Shown here one piece after another: positions 53,971-62,492 of a stretch of 64,000 nucleotides of DNA. Source of the DNA: Paenibacillus sp. FSL R7-0273. GTDB taxonomy: Bacteria > Bacillota > Bacilli > Paenibacillales > Paenibacillaceae. The stretch's first letter is position 1; each line of letters starts with the position of its first letter. Below the pieces are notes generated by a model. That model was not told the DNA's origin, made no database searches, and worked only from the letters and a program-made list of their open reading frames with translations. The stretch lies in the NCBI RefSeq assembly GCF_000758625.1, contig NZ_CP009283.1, forward strand, positions 1,313,501 to 1,377,500. The letters run 5' to 3'. Position numbers and translations under genes: made by a program.

Positions 53971-54489
53971 ATGGCCTGGAACAATTACAGCGTAGAGGAT
54001 GCAACAATTGAGGATTTAGCGGCAATCGTGGAAATCTATAACTCGACAGTTGCAGGAAGAATGGTGACTGCCGATCTTGAGCCGGTAAGTGTGGAGGACC
54101 GGCTGAAGTGGTTCTATGAGCACAACAGCCATCACCGTCCGCTGTGGGTACTGAAGCATGAACATGAGATTGCCGCCTGGTTCAGCTTTCAGTCCTTCTA
54201 CGGACGTCCTGCGTACAATGCAACTGCTGAAATCAGCGTGTATGTAAATGAAAAATTTCGCGGCAAAGGAGCCGGCAGCATTTTGCTGGCCAAGGCACTG
54301 GAGGAATGTCCGCGCCTTGGCCTCCAGAATCTGGTCGGATTTGTATTCGGCCACAATGAGCCTAGTCTGGCCCTGCTGAGGAAGTTCGGGTTCAAGGAGT
54401 GGGGACTGCTTCCGGGGGTTGCCGTAATGGACGGCATCCCGCGTGATTTGGTCATTATCGGAGTCAAGCTGCAGCAGCCTGAGCTGTAA
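53971..54489 (+). CDS. GNAT acetyltransferase, phosphinothricin/methionine sulfoximine acetyltransferase-like
   Basis: A 172-aa GNAT of the PAT/YwnH type: [13 protein letters not shown] at the N-terminus, [21 protein letters not shown] as the acetyl-CoA motif near residue 90, and [23 protein letters not shown]. Members acetylate phosphinothricin, methionine sulfoximine or related amino compounds. GGGGGAAC precedes ATG. It is convergent with an HxlR regulator 24 bp away. Confidence 0.85.
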   Translation: MAWNNYSVEDATIEDLAAIVEIYNSTVAGRMVTADLEPVSVEDRLKWFYEHNSHHRPLWVLKHEHEIAAWFSFQSFYGRPAYNATAEISVYVNEKFRGKGAGSILLAKALEECPRLGLQNLVGFVFGHNEPSLALLRKFGFKEWGLLPGVAVMDGIPRDLVIIGVKLQQPEL

Positions 54490-54513
54490 TGGCACAGCAC
54501 ACTGCTCCTGAGG

Positions 54514-54843
54514 CTACTGCGGCGGACATTCCGCGGAATCAATCCAGGCGTCCGACCATTTTTCCAGATCACGCATGACGGCTTCAAGACCCCTGCCTTT
54601 ATCCGTCAGGGAGTATTGTATCCTTACAGGTGTTTCAGGAAAAACCTCGCGGAGCACAATGCCCTCCTGCTCCAGCTCCTTCAGCCGTTCGGACAGGAGC
54701 CGGCCGCTGACGGGCAGCGCGGACTCAATGGTGCTGAAACGCTGCGGGCCCTGGAGAAGCTGATAGATGATTAAGCCCGTCCAGCGTCTGCCGATAATAT
54801 CCATGCTTTTTTGCAGCTTCGGACACAGGTCTACGGATTTCAT
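54514..54843 (-). CDS. HxlR family transcriptional regulator
   Basis: The 109-aa winged-helix regulator starts at MKSVDLCPKL, with GAGGTGA 5-6 bp upstream. HxlR traits: an early Cys (CPKLQKSMDIIGRRWT), QRFSTIESALPVSGRLLSERLKELEQEGIV as recognition helix, and VRIQYSLTDKGRGLE as wing. A redox role through the Cys is possible, as in related HypR. The divergent gene is yqkE; the target is unknown. Confidence 0.9.
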   Translation of the reverse strand: MKSVDLCPKLQKSMDIIGRRWTGLIIYQLLQGPQRFSTIESALPVSGRLLSERLKELEQEGIVLREVFPETPVRIQYSLTDKGRGLEAVMRDLEKWSDAWIDSAECPPQ

Positions 54844-54933
54844 AAGGCTCACCTCTTACTGTACATTATAAACGGAATGACCGCCTGCTAAAACAAATTT
54901 GAAGATAATACAGGATCTGAAAGGACGATTACA

Positions 54934-55194
54934 ATGGCTAAAAAGAAGCAAAATACAAGTGCTCCGCGCCCTGCAGCAGCAGAGGCCCCGGCTACACTCA
55001 AGGATCTGCTGAGCAGTGATGTGCTGAGCAAGCTGAAGGCTCAATCCGATGCGCTAAAGGCTGAAGAGCAGGATAAAAAAGAGGCCGTCCGCAAAGCCGC
55101 AGAGGATCAGCGAAAGGCTGAGCAGAAGCGGCTGGAGAACGATTTTGCCCATCTGCTGGAGAACAGCAGCCAGGATTGGCACAAATTTAAATAA
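54934..55194 (+). CDS. YqkE family protein (DUF3886)
   Basis: The 86-aa protein is Lys/Glu/Ala-rich and predicted to be mostly one long charged helix (residues ~20-80), preceded by a basic MAKKKQN start. SFxxLL-like C-terminal segment NDFAHLLENSSQDWHKFK is typical of the family. Function is unknown. A GAAAGGA site precedes ATG. Confidence 0.75.
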   Translation: MAKKKQNTSAPRPAAAEAPATLKDLLSSDVLSKLKAQSDALKAEEQDKKEAVRKAAEDQRKAEQKRLENDFAHLLENSSQDWHKFK

Positions 55195-55214
55195 TTTTTT
55201 ACCGGAGTACAGGG

Positions 55215-55244
55215 TTGACAATTTACACCAGCGCCGATTATATT
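55215..55244 (+). promoter_or_regulatory. Strong sigma-A promoter of a short transcript
   Basis: TTGACA (55215-55220) and TATATT (55239-55244) are separated by 18 bp. The -35 is perfect. The next terminator is at 55460-55496, so the default transcript is about 245 nt. Confidence 0.65.
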
Positions 55245-55279
55245 GGGTTTACTAAGAACAGAAGGGAGGCCGATGGGTC

Positions 55280-55372
55280 ATGATTGGAACAAATGCACAG
55301 ACACTGCCGCTAAGCCGCATCACAACCGCATACGAACAATCTGATTTCATCGCCTTCGTCCGGACGACATGA
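55280..55372 (+). CDS. Possible 30-aa leader peptide or small protein
   Basis: ATG at 55280 is 10 bp after GGGAGG and about 30 bp after the predicted transcription start. The product is MIGTNAQTLPLSRITTAYEQ plus ten further residues ending FVRTT; no membrane segment, no run of one amino acid. An overlapping 23-residue frame starts at 55273 but is too near the ribosome binding site. Promoter, ribosome binding site, hairpin (55413-55443) and terminator are in order, as in an attenuator leader or a small mRNA. No family is recognised. Confidence 0.35.
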   Translation: MIGTNAQTLPLSRITTAYEQSDFIAFVRTT

Positions 55373-55412
55373 TGCGCAGTCTGCTTATCCTGTCTCAATT
55401 GCATTAAGGTAT

Positions 55413-55443
55413 GCTTGAGCCGGCGCTGCCCGGAGCCTCAAGC
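55413..55443 (+). other. Hairpin between the small ORF and terminator
   Basis: GCTTGAG pairs with CTCAAGC, with an internal CCGG/CCGG pairing. It has no T tract and could be an anti-terminator partner or an RNA-stabilising structure. Confidence 0.45.
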
Positions 55444-55459
55444 CGCCCTGCCTTACCCG

Positions 55460-55496
55460 GAGCCGTATGATCAGAACCTGATCTGCGGCTCTTTTT
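55460..55496 (+). terminator. Terminator of the short transcript
   Basis: GAGCCG..GATCAG pairs with CTGATC..CGGCTC around AAC, followed by TTTTTG. It lies 254 bp ahead of rtcB. Confidence 0.8.
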
Positions 55497-55544
55497 GTTG
55501 TACCTACAAACAAAACTTGTATAGAGCGAATTTCTTTAGAAAAG

Positions 55545-55690
55545 AGGGAGTAACGGAGGGGAATTTTTGGAACTGGAGGAGCGTTAGCGACCGCCTTTGT
55601 TTGCGGATTTCCACCGCTAGCAGCGGTTGTAATCAAGAAATCTGCAGACAACAGCGGCCGGAAGTCTAAACTTTCACCGGAGTTACGACT
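55545..55690. repeat. Large imperfect palindromic element upstream of rtcB
   Basis: GACCGCCTTTGTTTGCGGAT (from 55589) is matched in inverted form by ATCTGCAGACAACAGCGGCC (from 55640); the centre holds ACCGCT-AGC-AGCGGT (55602-55616). Outer arms beginning GTAACGG (55550) and ending GTTAC (55682-55686) also partly pair. I recall similar sequence in intergenic regions of other Paenibacillus genomes, so it is probably a dispersed element. A weak TATACT -10 (55716-55721) for rtcB lies just beyond it. Confidence 0.55.
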
Positions 55691-55750
55691 ATTCTGTTTC
55701 TAATAAAAATCGTTCTATACTAACCAACCCGAGAGGAATTAAATACATTT

Positions 55751-57199
55751 ATGAATACTACAGAACAGCAAGCGGGCTATGAGCCCCGCTATAAACATGA
55801 AATAGCCCTTCCGGGCGGTGACCTCAAGGTATATGCCAGTGAGCAATTGTTCGGCACGCTTGATTACAAGGTCCTGGAGATGGCTAATAACAATCTGCAG
55901 ATTCCCGGCATTGAATACATGAGCTATACTCCGGACGTGCATGTAGGCGTCGGAACCTGCATCGGTACTACTGCGGTATGGGATGCCGCATCGGGCTATG
56001 TGTCGCCGTCCATCGTGGGCAGCGACATCGGCTGCGGCATGCGGGTCCATCTGACCAATCTGCATAAGGATGATCTGCGCGAGGTGAAGCTGCGCCGCAA
56101 GCTGGTGAAGGCAATCGAGAAATATCTGCCGATGGAGCAGCAGCAGCGCGGCCATTACAGTGATATAAGGCTTGAGAATGTTGTCCGCAAGGGCCTGCAG
56201 GGTCTGCCGAATAAATATATCCCTGACAGCTACACACCGAAGAAATCGAGCGCGCTGTCGCATGTCGAGATTAAGCGGCTTGGCTTTGACGAGGAGATTC
56301 TGAACGAGCTGCCGGATATGGCCTGGCACCGCGGCCACCGCCAGCTCGGCACACTTGGCGGAGGGAACCACTTCGTAGAGATCCAGGCGATCGAAATCGC
56401 TGAGGAGCAGCGGGCCGTAGCTGAAGCCTGGGGGCTGAAGGACGGGCAGATCGCCGTGATGATTCACTCCGGCTCCCGGGCCTGGGGCGGAATGGTGAAC
56501 CAGTTCTGCACGCCTGCCTTTGCCAAGGTCATGGGCCAGCTGGGACTGGGCAGTGCCGATCCGCGGCTCATTTATGCTCCGCTTGCCCACCCGCAGGCCC
56601 AGCGGTACGTTAATCTGATGTACTCCGCGCTCAACTATGCGGTAGTGAACCGCCATCTGATCGCATATGGAGTACGTGAAGCCTTCCGCGATGTGTTCGG
56701 CACCAAATGCGAGCTGCGGACGCTGTATGACCTGATGCACAATTATGCCTGGGAGGAGGAAACCTCCTCCGGCACAAAATTTGTGCACCGCAAAGGGGCG
56801 ACACGGGCTTTGCCCGCCGGCCACCCGGATAACCCGGCTGCCTATGCCGCGACCGGCCATCCGGCGCTTATTCCCGGCTCTATGGGAACCGCTTCGTATA
56901 TCATGGTCGGCCAGAGCGGCGGTGAAGAAAATTACTATTCCATCTGCCACGGGGCAGGACGCATCCGTTCCCGCTCAGCCACTAAGCGGCTGGTGTCTGT
57001 CCAGGAATTTTCCCGTTCACTCAACGTCGGCAGTGAGGATGAGATTGTGGTAAATCAGCATTCCCTGGAATCTATCATTGACGAATCCCCTCAAGCCTAT
57101 AAGAATGTAGATGAGATCATAGAAAGCGTTACGGGCGCCGGCCTGGCTGCTGTGGTAGCCAAATGCAAGCCGCTCGCAGCGATAAAGGGGACGAAATAG
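55751..57199 (+). CDS. rtcB: RNA-splicing ligase RtcB
   Basis: The 482-aa RtcB joins RNA 2',3'-cyclic phosphate (or 3'-phosphate) and 5'-OH ends with GTP and Mn2+. All landmarks are intact: [22 protein letters not shown] with the metal Cys near residue 95, [11 protein letters not shown] near 200, [21 protein letters not shown] near 346 and CHGAGR with the guanylated His near residue 400. Its stop is 1 bp before the AAA+ ATPase gene, so the two are translationally linked. The upstream gap holds a terminated leader and a palindromic element. Repair of toxin- or stress-cleaved tRNA/rRNA is the likely role. Confidence 0.94.
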   Translation: MNTTEQQAGYEPRYKHEIALPGGDLKVYASEQLFGTLDYKVLEMANNNLQIPGIEYMSYTPDVHVGVGTCIGTTAVWDAASGYVSPSIVGSDIGCGMRVHLTNLHKDDLREVKLRRKLVKAIEKYLPMEQQQRGHYSDIRLENVVRKGLQGLPNKYIPDSYTPKKSSALSHVEIKRLGFDEEILNELPDMAWHRGHRQLGTLGGGNHFVEIQAIEIAEEQRAVAEAWGLKDGQIAVMIHSGSRAWGGMVNQFCTPAFAKVMGQLGLGSADPRLIYAPLAHPQAQRYVNLMYSALNYAVVNRHLIAYGVREAFRDVFGTKCELRTLYDLMHNYAWEEETSSGTKFVHRKGATRALPAGHPDNPAAYAATGHPALIPGSMGTASYIMVGQSGGEENYYSICHGAGRIRSRSATKRLVSVQEFSRSLNVGSEDEIVVNQHSLESIIDESPQAYKNVDEIIESVTGAGLAAVVAKCKPLAAIKGTK

Positions 57200-57200
57200 G

Positions 57201-58487
57201 ATGAAGCAGGAGTATGAGAAGCAGGCTGTAGTTTTTCCTTATGATGCAGGTGCCGGCGGTCTGATCAAGGGCTATGACGTATATGCCCGGCTCGTTGACG
57301 GTATTCTTGAAGCCCTGTACACACGCTATAATGTCCGCTATGAGCTGTACGCCAGCGATGATCCGAACAGTGAATACTGGAAGCTGCTGCAGGAGGATGT
57401 CCAGTCAGGCAATCCGGTCGTTGAGCATGTGGCGCGGATTTTTGACCGGCTGGAGGACAGAACCTTCGTTTACGACGATGACAAGGAGCAGCCGGAGTAC
57501 AACATCCATCTTTCGATACGCAATAATGTGCTGGCCTATCCGTCGATGGGTGTAGCACTTGCCCGGGTGCCGGTATTTCAGGAGAACGGCATCAATTTTC
57601 AGGATTTTGTATTCGCCGCATCGGATAGCCAGCTGCAGGCTTTTCTCGGCAATGTGCGCAGACGGCAGCGGGAGCAGAACATTAACAAGGTCACGGTGTT
57701 CACTGACCGCCGCAATGGGGTCTGCCGTGAGGATGAGCCGATTACCCGGGCTGCTTCCCGTGAGGAGGTTGTGCTGGATGCCGCCGTCAAGAAGGAAATT
57801 TACCGCTCGCTGGACCAGTTTTTTGATGCGGACCGCAGCTTTTATGTTAAATATGATATCCCGTACAAAAGAGGCATCTTGCTCTACGGCCATCCCGGCA
57901 ACGGCAAGACCACGCTTGTAAAATCCATTGCCGGCAGCGTGCCCGGACCTGTGGTGTACTGGCAGATTACCGAGTATACCAGCAGCGAGTCGGTGAATGA
58001 GGTGTTCGAGGCTGCGGCCAGGCTGGCACCCATGGTACTGGTCATTGAGGACATAGACTCCATGCCGCAGGAGGTCCGTTCGTTCTTCCTGAATACACTG
58101 GACGGCGCGACCTCAAAGGAAGGGATTTTTCTGATCGGAACGACCAACTATCCGGATAAAATCGATCCCGGCCTCATGAACCGCGCCGGGCGCTTCGACC
58201 GGGCCTATGAGATCAAAATGCCGAACGAGGCGCTGCGGCTGGAGTTCCTGCGGCTGCGCGGCTTCACTGCTTTTGCCGGTGAGGAAGGGGTCGGCCTGGC
58301 TGCCCGCCTGACCGGGGACTTCTCACTCACCCAGCTCGGCGAGCTGTATGTCAGTGCTGCGCTGGAGTGGCATGAGAACGGAACGGCTGATGTCGAGGAG
58401 CTTGTCCGCGGAATGCGCAGCGAGCTGGATAAAGGCCGCAAGCGGGAATGGATGCGGGATGCCTCATCCTCGATCGGATTTTATTAA
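57201..58487 (+). CDS. AAA+ ATPase coupled to RtcB
   Basis: This 428-aa protein has an unrecognised N-terminal domain (~1-190) and one AAA+ module: Walker [11 protein letters not shown] near residue 230, Walker [13 protein letters not shown] near 280, sensor-1 Asn in [10 protein letters not shown] near 316, and arginine finger region [10 protein letters not shown] near 328. The module is closest to BCS1/CDC48-like remodelling ATPases. It follows rtcB by 1 bp. A role as RtcB activator or RNP remodeller is inference from coupling; nothing in the N-terminal domain identifies a partner. Confidence 0.85.
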   Translation: MKQEYEKQAVVFPYDAGAGGLIKGYDVYARLVDGILEALYTRYNVRYELYASDDPNSEYWKLLQEDVQSGNPVVEHVARIFDRLEDRTFVYDDDKEQPEYNIHLSIRNNVLAYPSMGVALARVPVFQENGINFQDFVFAASDSQLQAFLGNVRRRQREQNINKVTVFTDRRNGVCREDEPITRAASREEVVLDAAVKKEIYRSLDQFFDADRSFYVKYDIPYKRGILLYGHPGNGKTTLVKSIAGSVPGPVVYWQITEYTSSESVNEVFEAAARLAPMVLVIEDIDSMPQEVRSFFLNTLDGATSKEGIFLIGTTNYPDKIDPGLMNRAGRFDRAYEIKMPNEALRLEFLRLRGFTAFAGEEGVGLAARLTGDFSLTQLGELYVSAALEWHENGTADVEELVRGMRSELDKGRKREWMRDASSSIGFY

Positions 58488-58503
58488 TAGCAAGCCCTAT
58501 ACG

Positions 58504-58544
58504 AGCCATGCTGACCGCTTAACCAGCGGTCAGCATGGCTGTTT
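58504..58544 (+). terminator. Terminator of the rtcB-AAA operon
   Basis: AGCCATGCTGACCGCT pairs perfectly with AGCGGTCAGCATGGCT (16 bp) around TAACC, followed by GTTTT. Confidence 0.92.
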
Positions 58545-58608
58545 TACTGTTATCCGGTACACCAGATAAGCTGGTTTATAATTTGACGGATGTAATTTTA
58601 GGAATTAA

Positions 58609-58636
58609 TGTAACTTTTGGATCACTGAGACGTGGT
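58609..58636 (+). promoter_or_regulatory. ECF-type promoter, probably autoregulatory
   Basis: TGTAAC, 16 bp, then CGTGGT. This resembles Bacillus ECF promoters (SigW TGAAAC-N16-CGTA, SigX TGTAAC-N17-CGAC) and sits 20 bp before the sigma-factor ATG. Confidence 0.6.
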
Positions 58637-58655
58637 TAGTGTAAGGGGGGAGGGA

Positions 58656-59159
58656 ATGAAGCCGGATTCGCTGGATCATCACTATCAGAGTTATGTTCAC
58701 GATATATACCGTTATTTGTACGCCCTCTGCCGCAATCACCACCTCGCTGAGGATTTGACACAGGAGACGTTTTACCGGGCTTATCTGTATCTGGAGGATT
58801 GCCGGGAGGAGCGGATCAAGCCCTGGCTGTTCCGGGTAGCCTATAATGCTTTTATTGATCATACGCGCAAAGCGCGCCGCAGTGTTCCGGCACAGGACGG
58901 GTATTTCAATAGTCTGCCGCATCCGGATACAACGGAGGAGGTATTCATGCGGCGGCAGAGGATGGAGGCGCTGGCTGTCTCCATCGGCAGGCTTCCGGAG
59001 GCGCAGCGTCATGCGCTGCTGCTGCATGATTTTCACGGGATCGCGTATAAGGATGCCGCTGCCATCATGGAGGTAAGCCTGGCGCAATATAAAATACTGA
59101 TCTTCCGGGCGAGGCAGAAGCTGCGGGAAGAAGAACGGAGGAGCGGCGGAGATGAGTGA
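58656..59159 (+). CDS. ECF-subfamily RNA polymerase sigma factor
   Basis: The start is taken at MKPDSLDHHYQ, 6 bp after AAGGGGGG, giving 167 aa; an upstream in-frame ATG at 58632 overlaps the promoter. Region 2 covers ~15-80 (HDIYRYLYALCRNHHLAEDLTQETFYRAY), region 4 ~110-160 (RLPEAQRHALLLHDFHGIAYKDAAAIMEVSLAQYKILIFRARQKL). It overlaps by 8 bp an anti-sigma gene. An ECF-type promoter lies just upstream, so self-activation is likely. Envelope stress response is the usual role. Confidence 0.92.
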   Translation: MKPDSLDHHYQSYVHDIYRYLYALCRNHHLAEDLTQETFYRAYLYLEDCREERIKPWLFRVAYNAFIDHTRKARRSVPAQDGYFNSLPHPDTTEEVFMRRQRMEALAVSIGRLPEAQRHALLLHDFHGIAYKDAAAIMEVSLAQYKILIFRARQKLREEERRSGGDE

Positions 59160-60363
59160 GGAGTTTAAAGAAAGGCTGCGCAAATACAGTGAAGGCAGCC
59201 TGCCGGAGGAAGAGCGGGCGGAAATGGAGCAGGAGCTGGAGAAGCTGGAGGCCTATCAGAGCTATCTGGATGAGCTGATGGAGCAGGAGGATAAGCAGTC
59301 TGCACAGAAGGCTGCATGGAATTCCGGACGGATGCCGGCTCAAGGCGGGGCTAATCCGCAATTAAAAAAGAAAAAAAAGGCGGCATCCGGAGAGAAGCGG
59401 ATCATCCGCCGGGGCAAGTGGAAGGCCCGCATCTCTAATACCATGACCGTGCTGTCTGCCTTTCTGACTATTACGGTCATCAGTTCGATTATAACGGCTG
59501 TTTATTACAGCACCGGAGAACGGGGAGAAACGTACAGGGACGTCATCTCTTCAGCTATTGCAGTTTCGAGACCCAATACAGTTGTACATTTAAATTCCAA
59601 TGCCAAAACTTTTTTCAGAATGGATTATTCAGGCAGACTGCTGAAGCAGGTTGGAAGTGATCAGGTCGATGCGGGCAGCTACTCTACCCAGATGCTGTTC
59701 GGGCTTGGGGGAGTAGGAACCTATAACTGGACCGATGAGCGTACCTCCCGTCAAATTTTTACCTATCCGCAGGCTGGCCAGTCCCAGGGTATTGACGACA
59801 GCGAGCAGTGGGAGCGCCTTGCTAAGCTGCCGGAGGGCACGGTGGCCGAAGCCTATCTTTCCCTTGATCAGCTGTATAGCACCGCTGAGCTGCTTAGAAA
59901 GCTGGAGCCGCTGGATGTGCTGCCTGTGTGGTTCGCCGTGGATGATGGCATCAGTACAGCCAACGCTGTGGTAACCAGCCCGCTGGGCTTCCCCTATCAG
60001 CCGATCTGGCATGCCAAGGATATGACGGTACAGTCGACTACAACAGAAAAGCGGGGCTGGTTCGGCAGTGTAACCTCCAGCTCCTCCAGTTCACCTTCCG
60101 TTGAAGCCTACGGCAGCAGTGATCTCCGTGAGAGGAACTTTCTCGATACGCTGCGGCTGCTGAAGGAATATAAACTTCTGTCCGGTAACGCAGGGTTGTT
60201 CTTAGACCTGGACGAATCGTTAAGCTATATTGAGAAGAACGGGATCCAGGTATATGGTGTGGTTGTTACAGGACCGGTGAAGGAGCTGCTTGAGCTTCAG
60301 GAGGATGCCTGGGTCAGCCGTATCCGGATTGGAGAGGTACGGCTGTGGAACTGGCGGGACTGA
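59152..60363 (+). CDS. Membrane anti-sigma factor with sigma-regulator domains
   Basis: The 403-aa protein has a cytoplasmic N-terminal domain (~1-90) with a charged helix and KKKKK stretch, a single membrane span at ~96-118 (ISNTMTVLSAFLTITVISSI), and an extracellular domain of ~280 residues that fits the Firmicute 'sigma factor regulator' N- and C-terminal domains. The 8-bp overlap with the ECF sigma gene marks it as the cognate anti-sigma protein. It probably holds the sigma factor at the membrane until an envelope signal is sensed. No zinc-binding HxxxCxxC motif is present. Confidence 0.85.
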   Translation: MSEEFKERLRKYSEGSLPEEERAEMEQELEKLEAYQSYLDELMEQEDKQSAQKAAWNSGRMPAQGGANPQLKKKKKAASGEKRIIRRGKWKARISNTMTVLSAFLTITVISSIITAVYYSTGERGETYRDVISSAIAVSRPNTVVHLNSNAKTFFRMDYSGRLLKQVGSDQVDAGSYSTQMLFGLGGVGTYNWTDERTSRQIFTYPQAGQSQGIDDSEQWERLAKLPEGTVAEAYLSLDQLYSTAELLRKLEPLDVLPVWFAVDDGISTANAVVTSPLGFPYQPIWHAKDMTVQSTTTEKRGWFGSVTSSSSSSPSVEAYGSSDLRERNFLDTLRLLKEYKLLSGNAGLFLDLDESLSYIEKNGIQVYGVVVTGPVKELLELQEDAWVSRIRIGEVRLWNWRD

Positions 60364-60440
60364 AGTGTGATTAATACTGGCGTATCAGGTGCAGACCTCC
60401 CGCAGAAGGGATGCACCTTCCTTATATGAGAGCGCTTTAC

Positions 60441-60469
60441 TTGCTTCTGTGTGCTGCAAATCGTACAAT
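60441..60469 (+). promoter_or_regulatory. Candidate promoter of the phosphoesterase-GNAT-HAD operon
   Basis: TTGCTT and TACAAT are separated by 17 bp, about 70 bp before the ATG at 60541. An AGGTGCA/TGCACCT hairpin (60387-60418) upstream may end the anti-sigma transcript. Confidence 0.5.
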
Positions 60470-60540
60470 GATCTGAAAATATGCATTCGCTAAAAGCGAT
60501 GACAGATGTACGAGATTATGCAGATTAGGAGCTGAATCAG

Positions 60541-61047
60541 ATGAAAATAGGAGTCGTATCCGATACTCATTTGCCGCGTTCGGCCAAGAAGCTGCCGCAG
60601 GCGCTTGTGGAGGAACTCCGCCAGGTGGACCAGATCCTCCATCTGGGAGACTGGGTGGCCCTGGAGATTTATGACCTGCTGGCTGAGCTTGCCCCGGTGG
60701 AGGGGATTGCCGGCAATAACGACGGCCAGGAGATTATCCGCCGGTTCGGAGAACAGAAGATCGTTACCCTGGACGGGGTGCGGATCGGACTGATCCACGG
60801 GCATGCCCCTTACTCCCGTAAAGGGACGGACGGCAATGCATTGCTGGCCTTTGAAGGCCAGGAGGTGGACTGCATCCTGTTTGGTCATTCCCACCAGCCG
60901 CTGATGCGCAGGGAGAACGGCGTCCTGCTGTTCAACCCGGGCTCGCCTACTGACAAACGGCGTGAGAAGCAGTACTCCTTTGGAATACTGGATATTGAAG
61001 ACGGCAAAATCAGCGCCCGGCATGTCTTCTACGATTCCAAGGAGTAG
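60541..61047 (+). CDS. YfcE/MJ0936-family metallophosphoesterase
   Basis: The 168-aa calcineurin-like phosphodiesterase has all metal motifs: VSDTHL at the N-terminus, ILHLGDW near 35, GIAGNNDG near 58, LIHGHAP near 83, FGHSHQP near 112. Family members hydrolyse phosphodiesters such as bis-pNPP; natural substrates are unknown. TAGGAG lies before ATG. Confidence 0.9.
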   Translation: MKIGVVSDTHLPRSAKKLPQALVEELRQVDQILHLGDWVALEIYDLLAELAPVEGIAGNNDGQEIIRRFGEQKIVTLDGVRIGLIHGHAPYSRKGTDGNALLAFEGQEVDCILFGHSHQPLMRRENGVLLFNPGSPTDKRREKQYSFGILDIEDGKISARHVFYDSKE

Positions 61048-61161
61048 CGGAGGCCTGGAGCTTTTGTCCAAATGATCCGTCATTCTCTCCATGGCAGTGC
61101 CGCGGCGGTTATTTTAGAATTCTACTATAACAAGCCACGGCGGCGAAAAGAGGGAACTGGA

Positions 61162-61626
61162 ATGGAAGCTTACCGTTTGGAACAGGCAGGATTGCAGGAT
61201 GCGGAGCTGATTGCCCCGCTGTTCGATGATTACAGGGTATTTTACGGGCAGCAGCCCAATCCCGCAGGAGCTCTGCAGTTTATACAGGACAGGCTGAGGG
61301 CAGAAGAGTCGGTCATTTTTATGGCGGTACAGGATGAGGCTGGCAGCAGGCGGGCCGGCGGTTTCGCACAGCTCTATCCGTCGTTCTCTTCGCTGACGAT
61401 GCAGCGGCTATGGGTGCTGAATGATCTCTTTGTAGCAGAGCATTTGCGCGGTCAGGCTCTGGGCAAGCTGCTGCTGGAAGGTGTGCGCGAGTATGCCTTA
61501 AGGACCGGCAGCAAGGGGCTGACGCTGACCACCATGACGGATAATATCCGGGCACAGCGCCTGTATGAGGCTCAGGGCTATATAAGGGACGAGGAATTTT
61601 ATACGTATGACCTTATTTTTAAATGA
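61162..61626 (+). CDS. GNAT family N-acetyltransferase
   Basis: The start at MEAYRLEQAG is supported by AGAGGGA 6 bp upstream and gives 154 aa; an upstream in-frame ATG at 61072 has no ribosome binding site. Acetyl-CoA motif VLNDLFVAEHLRGQALGKLLLEG is near residue 95, and TMTDNIRAQRLYEAQGYIRDEEF near 130. The substrate is unknown. It sits between the phosphoesterase and HAD genes on one strand. Confidence 0.85.
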   Translation: MEAYRLEQAGLQDAELIAPLFDDYRVFYGQQPNPAGALQFIQDRLRAEESVIFMAVQDEAGSRRAGGFAQLYPSFSSLTMQRLWVLNDLFVAEHLRGQALGKLLLEGVREYALRTGSKGLTLTTMTDNIRAQRLYEAQGYIRDEEFYTYDLIFK

Positions 61627-61651
61627 CTAGCTTCAGGTAAGGAGAATTGTA

Positions 61652-62362
61652 GTGGATAACAGCAGTAAATTAGCAGTGTTTTTTGATCTGGATGATACGC
61701 TGTACGACCATCTGGTGCCGTTCCGTGAAGCGGTGCGCGAGGTGCTGGCGCCGGATGAGGGCAGTCTCGACTATGCGGAATTATTTTATACGGTAAGGCA
61801 TCACAGCGATCTGCTCTGGCCGAAGTACCTGAGCGGGGAGATGGAGCTGGAGGAGACGCGGGTGCTGCGCCTGGAGCTGGCTTTTGCCGAGTATGGCATC
61901 GCACTTAGCCGGGAGCAGGCGGAACGTGTGCAGGCGGCCTATATCGGGCGGCAGTATACCATTGAAATGATTGACGGGGTGGAGGAGCAGATCCGGCGCT
62001 TCCTGGCACTTGGGCACAAGGTGGGTGTGATCACCAACGGGCCGAAAGCGCATCAGACGAGCAAGCTGCGGGGCCTCGGTATCGACAAGCTGATTCCGGC
62101 GGAGATGATCTTCATTTCGGATGCGGTCGGACTGGCTAAGCCGGACCCGGCGATCTTCAGGCATGTCAATGAGGCTACGGGAACCACTCCGGAGAATTCG
62201 CTGTATGTCGGCGATACGTGGGATAATGATGTGGTTGGCGCCTTGTCGGCAGGCTGGAAGGTTTGCTGGTACAATCCCCGCGGCAGAGAGCCGCGTACGG
62301 AGCATGTGCCTAGCTATATTTTTGCAGATTACAAGGAGTTCAGCAGGCTTCCCCTGATCTGA
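61652..62362 (+). CDS. HAD-superfamily hydrolase, YjjG/YfnB-like
   Basis: It starts at GTG with AAGGAG 7 bp upstream (236 aa). HAD motifs: FFDLDDTLYDHL near residue 11, motif II VITNGPKAHQTSKL near 125, Lys in GLAKPDPAIF near 160, motif IV LYVGDTWDNDVVGA near 185. A helical cap (~20-90) makes it a subfamily IA phosphatase, probably a nucleotidase clearing abnormal nucleotides, as for YjjG. A terminator follows. Confidence 0.9.
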   Translation: MDNSSKLAVFFDLDDTLYDHLVPFREAVREVLAPDEGSLDYAELFYTVRHHSDLLWPKYLSGEMELEETRVLRLELAFAEYGIALSREQAERVQAAYIGRQYTIEMIDGVEEQIRRFLALGHKVGVITNGPKAHQTSKLRGLGIDKLIPAEMIFISDAVGLAKPDPAIFRHVNEATGTTPENSLYVGDTWDNDVVGALSAGWKVCWYNPRGREPRTEHVPSYIFADYKEFSRLPLI

Positions 62363-62390
62363 GGGGCTGGCGGAATATAAAGATAACAGC

Positions 62391-62422
62391 AAGCGGCGGA
62401 GCCTTGGCTCTGGCGCTTTTTT
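62391..62422 (+). terminator. Terminator after the HAD gene
   Basis: AAGCGGCGGAGCC pairs with GGCTCTGGCGCTT (small mismatches) around TT, followed by a T run. Confidence 0.8.
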
Positions 62423-62492
62423 GTGTCCTCTATAAATACTTTAAGTTGAGGTTATATATGAGGCCTTTCTGTTGGGCTTGTGTATAACTCCA

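Noticed and set aside
55739..56950. 403-codon minus-strand frame over rtcB
   Set aside because: Shadow of a full, motif-complete RtcB; no ribosome binding site and no domain.
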